64,000 bases of DNA from Streptomyces sp. ASQP_92 (GTDB lineage Bacteria > Actinomycetota > Actinomycetes > Streptomycetales > Streptomycetaceae): positions 310,001 to 374,000 of the forward strand of contig NZ_JAODUA010000002.1 of NCBI RefSeq assembly GCF_025399895.1, in the 5' to 3' direction. A program made the translations under genes and the position numbers. The notes beneath the pieces were generated by a model. The model was not told the origin of the DNA and searched no databases. It saw nothing but the letters and a program-made list of their open reading frames with translations. Below, one piece after another: positions 61,085-64,000 of this stretch. Each line of letters opens with the position of its first letter. Positions within the stretch are counted from its first letter, which is position 1.

Positions 61085-62422
61085 ATGTTCTCGTCCCGCC
61101 CGGACCGCCGACGCGCACGCGTCGCCGGCACCACCGCCGCCCTCGCGGCGGCCCTGCTGGCGACCGTGCTCCCGGCCCAGGCCGCGCCCTCTCCCACACC
61201 AGCCGCCTTCGCCTCCGAAGGTGCGGCCACCGCACCGGGCGGCCTGGACCGCGAGGCGCTCGGTGCGTCCCTCGACGCGGTCCACGCGGCGGGCATGTAC
61301 GGAGCCAACGCCGCGGTCCGCGACGGCGGGCAGCGGTGGCTGGGTGCCACCGGGGTCGCCGACACCGGCACCGGCCGTCCCATGCGGCCCAACCTCCAGC
61401 ACCGCGTCGGCAGCGTCACCAAGGCGTTCACCTCGGTGGCCGTACTCCAGCAGGTGGCAAGGGGCCGCATCGACCTGGACGCCCCGATCGGCCGCTATCT
61501 GCCCGAGACGGTGCCGGGCGAGCGAGGGCAGGCCATCACGGTACGGATGCTGCTCAATCACACCAGCGGCATAGGTGACTACGTCCTGGGCGCGTTCCCC
61601 TCCCTGGGGCAGATGTCGACCAAGAGCCTGGACGACAACCGCTTCCACCACTTCCGGCCCGAGGAGCTGGCCCGCCTCGGCATGGAAGCGGCGCCCACCG
61701 GCAGGCCGGGCGAGAGATGGTCGTACTCCAACACCAACTACGTCGTCGCCGGAATGCTCATCCAGAAGGTCACGGGCGAGGACCCCGAGGACTACATCAC
61801 CCACGCCGTCATCCGGAAGGCAGGGCTGCGCGACACCTACTTCCCGCGCTCGCCCCGCATCGCGGGCCCCCACTCCAAGATGTACGAGTCGTACTACGGG
61901 CTCATCGACCCCCCGCGCGACTACAGCGTGTACAACATGTCATGGGCCGGGACGGCGGGCGCGCTGGTCTCCACGACCGCCGACCTCGACGACTTCTACC
62001 GCAAGCTCCTGCGGGGCCAACTCCTGCCCGCGGCCCAGCTCCACGAGATGCAGACGACGGTCCCGGTCCGCGACGACAACGGCACGACCGTGATGAACTA
62101 CGGCCTGGGCATCTACGCCCTGGACCTGCCGTGCGGACGCTTCTGGGGACATGACGGAGCGGTCTTCGGCGCCGGCACCAGCGTGCTGTCCAGCGCGGAC
62201 GGCAGGCGCCAGCTGGCCCTGACCTACAACTTGATGAAGTATCAGAAGGTGGGCGCCGACGGGAAGTTGGAGCCGAGCCCGATCGACGCGGCCCTCAACA
62301 CGTTCGCCCTCCAGGCGCTGTGCCCGGCGGGCGCGGGGGAGCGGCCGAGCAGGCCCGCCGCCCCGGTCGTGCCGCTGCCGCGCACCCAGGACCTCGCCCC
62401 GATCGCGGCCCCGCGCCACTGA
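61085..62422 (+). CDS. Secreted serine hydrolase of the beta-lactamase/DD-carboxypeptidase class C fold
   Basis: The 445-residue protein has a signal peptide (RRRARVAG then hydrophobic to about A33) and the class C/DD-peptidase motifs: S110-V-T-K113, Y214-S-N216 and H356-D-G358 (the KTG equivalent, here HDG). It resembles the Streptomyces R61 DD-peptidase in layout. The HDG form is typical of that group and of esterases related to it. The likely function is peptidoglycan DD-peptidase activity, or a related hydrolase, outside the cell. The start is ATG 61085 after GAAGGGAAG. A strong terminator follows. Confidence 0.9.
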   Translation: MFSSRPDRRRARVAGTTAALAAALLATVLPAQAAPSPTPAAFASEGAATAPGGLDREALGASLDAVHAAGMYGANAAVRDGGQRWLGATGVADTGTGRPMRPNLQHRVGSVTKAFTSVAVLQQVARGRIDLDAPIGRYLPETVPGERGQAITVRMLLNHTSGIGDYVLGAFPSLGQMSTKSLDDNRFHHFRPEELARLGMEAAPTGRPGERWSYSNTNYVVAGMLIQKVTGEDPEDYITHAVIRKAGLRDTYFPRSPRIAGPHSKMYESYYGLIDPPRDYSVYNMSWAGTAGALVSTTADLDDFYRKLLRGQLLPAAQLHEMQTTVPVRDDNGTTVMNYGLGIYALDLPCGRFWGHDGAVFGAGTSVLSSADGRRQLALTYNLMKYQKVGADGKLEPSPIDAALNTFALQALCPAGAGERPSRPAAPVVPLPRTQDLAPIAAPRH

Positions 62423-62434
62423 TCGTGAGGACAT

Positions 62435-62472
62435 CCGCCCCTCGTGGTCCGGTCTCGGACCCCGAGGGGCGG
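62435..62472. terminator. Two-part hairpin, bidirectional terminator
   Basis: CCGCCCCTCG (62435-62444) pairs with CGAGGGGCGG (62463-62472), and the inner GGTCCG (62446-62451) pairs with CGGACC (62456-62461) around GTCT. It lies between convergent genes. Confidence 0.85.
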
Positions 62473-62493
62473 TTCCCGTTGGGCGCTACCCGG

Positions 62494-64000
62494 TTACTTG
62501 CCGAAGGACAGTGCCGCGTGCGAGCTGAGGCCGGGCTTCGGGGTGTTCACGCGGCTGTTGAGCAGGAACACGCGGCCGCCCGACCACGCGAGCCGCGGGG
62601 TGAAGAAGTAGCTCTCGGCTCCCGAGGCCGCTTGGGGGCTCTGCAGGAATACCTGGGGGGCGCCGCCCGTCGGCGCGATGCTCGCGACCGCCGCCGCCAG
62701 GGCGTGGCCGGAGTGCAGATACACCACCACCTTGCCGTCCTCGACGGCGAGCGGGCGCACCTCGCGGGTCTGGGGAGGAGTCGAGCGCCATTTCTCCTTG
62801 CCCGTGTTGAGGTCGACGGCGATGATCTGGGTGCCGTCGGCGCTCTTGGTCATATCCGTCTCGTTGCCGTCGCCGGCGAGATACAGCGTCTGGGCGTCGG
62901 CCACCGAGCCATAGCATTCCTCAAGCTCGTCCACGCTCTGGCCGAAGCCGCTGCACACCCCGGGAATCTGGAACTTGGGCTCGAACTGGGAGCGGAGCTT
63001 TCCGTCCGCGGTGAAGGCCAGGATCTTCCAGGTCTTGCCCTCGTGCGGCAGCGCGGTCACCACCAGCGGCTCCACAGAGAGGACCTGGCCGATGCGCCAG
63101 GTCTTGTCGTACTGGTAGCTCCACTTGGGCCTGCCCGTCGCCGGGTCGAGTTCCTGGAGCAGGTCGCCCGGCTGAGCGTTGAGATCGCCCCCGTCGAAGC
63201 AATAGCCCGCGCTGATCAGTCGCACTCCTCCGGCGAACGCCTGCGACGAGCATCCGCCGCTCTTCTGGACGTCGTACAGCTTGTGGCCGTCGACCACGGA
63301 GAACCCGGTCGCGCCGCCCGTCCACGCCACGGCGACGGTGTCGCCCGTGATCGCCATCTTGAGGGTGAGCGCCGAGGTGCCGCGGCGGTCCTCGGTCCTG
63401 ACCGCCTTCCAGCCGGTCTTGCCGGTGGCGAGGTCGACCTGCTGGAGGATGGTGCAGTGCGCGCCCTTGGCGTTGCTCTCCAGGAGCCCGACGACCAGCT
63501 TGTTCTGCGCGGAGGGCGCGCGTGGCACCCCGCACAGGGGGGTGTCGAAGGTGATCTTCCAGCGCTCCTTGCCGTCGGCCGCGCCATAGCCGGCGACTTC
63601 CTTGTACATCGCCCTGGCCACGACGTCTCCGACCCGCCACGGGCCGTACTGCTCGGCGCCCGACTGGGTGAGCGGGGTCTCGTTCTCGTTCAGCCAGACG
63701 CGCGCCTCGCCCGCCTTGATCCCCGCGTTGGGGTCGTAGTCCCCGCCGCCTTCGCCGGTGCCCTTGCCGTTGCCCTGGTCGACGGTCGGCGGACCCGACG
63801 GGGTGGGCGAGGCGTGGGGCGCCGCGGTGGGCGAGCCGCCCTTGTGGCCGTCGACGGCGTAGTACACCCCGCCGCCCACGACCAGGAGTCCCGCCACCAG
63901 CGCGGCGACGATCAACCGGCGTCTGCCGCCGGACTGGCCGCGGGAGGGCGGGGGCGGTATCGAGGCCGGGGGTGCGGGAGGCTGCCCGAAAGCACCGAAC
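62494..64000 (-). CDS. Membrane-anchored PQQ-like beta-propeller protein, 5' end cut by window
   Basis: The frame remains open to the right edge, so the TTG near 63915 is not necessarily the start. Upstream residues read FGQPPAPP...PPPPSRGQSGGRRRLI, a Pro-rich cytosolic tail. A membrane helix (IVAALVAGLLVVGGGVYYAV) and a Ser/Pro/Gly linker follow, then an exported seven- or eight-bladed PQQ-like propeller with repeats such as DLATGKTGWKAV, LDPATGRPKWSYQ and DLNTGKEKWRSTP. Cysteines in the propeller suggest disulphides. Such proteins often accompany Ser/Thr kinases in Streptomyces and may sense or bind ligands outside. The function is unknown. Confidence 0.88.
   Translation of the reverse strand, partial: FGAFGQPPAPPASIPPPPSRGQSGGRRRLIVAALVAGLLVVGGGVYYAVDGHKGGSPTAAPHASPTPSGPPTVDQGNGKGTGEGGGDYDPNAGIKAGEARVWLNENETPLTQSGAEQYGPWRVGDVVARAMYKEVAGYGAADGKERWKITFDTPLCGVPRAPSAQNKLVVGLLESNAKGAHCTILQQVDLATGKTGWKAVRTEDRRGTSALTLKMAITGDTVAVAWTGGATGFSVVDGHKLYDVQKSGGCSSQAFAGGVRLISAGYCFDGGDLNAQPGDLLQELDPATGRPKWSYQYDKTWRIGQVLSVEPLVVTALPHEGKTWKILAFTADGKLRSQFEPKFQIPGVCSGFGQSVDELEECYGSVADAQTLYLAGDGNETDMTKSADGTQIIAVDLNTGKEKWRSTPPQTREVRPLAVEDGKVVVYLHSGHALAAAVASIAPTGGAPQVFLQSPQAASGAESYFFTPRLAWSGGRVFLLNSRVNTPKPGLSSHAALSFGK

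Overview
The window is high-GC, densely packed actinobacterial chromosome, almost certainly from a Streptomyces. The signs are the codon bias, frequent GTG starts, an nsdA-type developmental regulator, a melC1-melC2 tyrosinase pair, a Streptomyces subtilisin inhibitor, an LAxTG sortase substrate, a chitinase with a DasR-like operator, and intergenic repeats I recognise as common in Streptomyces. About 60 protein genes are supported. No tRNA, rRNA, CRISPR array, transposase or prophage was found. Both edges cut genes: a thiolase-like gene on the left (5' end missing) and a membrane-anchored beta-propeller gene on the right (5' end missing).

Layout. 1-2303: a translationally coupled pair of thiolase-fold proteins lacking canonical thiolase catalytic residues, then a DUF397 protein. 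2463-7356: a class I terpene synthase divergent from a 975-residue LuxR (LAL) regulator, and a small conserved protein. 7357-8106: a tandem repeat array followed by a second intergenic repeat element. 8107-13940: a secreted amidase, then nsdA flanked by an APH-fold kinase gene and a SpoIIE-type phosphatase gene, both with a rare TTA (bldA-dependent) codon. 14130-18891: membrane proteins, a CtaG-like protein and a P450-ferredoxin pair. 18931-25796: an MFS-TetR operon with a long perfect inverted repeat upstream, a secreted tripeptidyl-type peptidase, a TenA-like protein, a GT-C-like membrane protein and a methyltransferase. 25820-29162: melC1-melC2 divergent from an FAD aromatic hydroxylase. 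29262-42046: mostly secreted or cell-surface proteins (phospholipase C, protease inhibitor, DD-carboxypeptidase, chitinase, LAxTG protein, sigma factor with membrane partner, signal peptidase, esterase, alpha-galactosidase) plus LysR and GNAT genes.

42055-49429: a Cyt delta-endotoxin-like gene, divergent from a probable choline/betaine oxidation operon (aldehyde dehydrogenase, APC permease, GMC oxidoreductase) with a structured leader, then an Lrp regulator divergent from a PLP lyase. 49486-64000: a lipoprotein, a large lectin/beta-helix exoprotein, a minus-strand run of small proteins ending in an SDR, the ohrR/ohr peroxide-resistance pair with a palindromic operator, an epimerase-like gene, an MFS transporter, a carboxylesterase, a small Cys-containing protein, a secreted serine hydrolase and the truncated beta-propeller gene.

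Main points. The most unusual gene is the Cyt-toxin-like protein at 42055-42645. The most coherent regulatory story is the TTA-marked genes around nsdA. Many convergent gene pairs are separated by strong hairpins that are good bidirectional terminators. Functions were assigned by reading motifs and from family knowledge. No database search was run.
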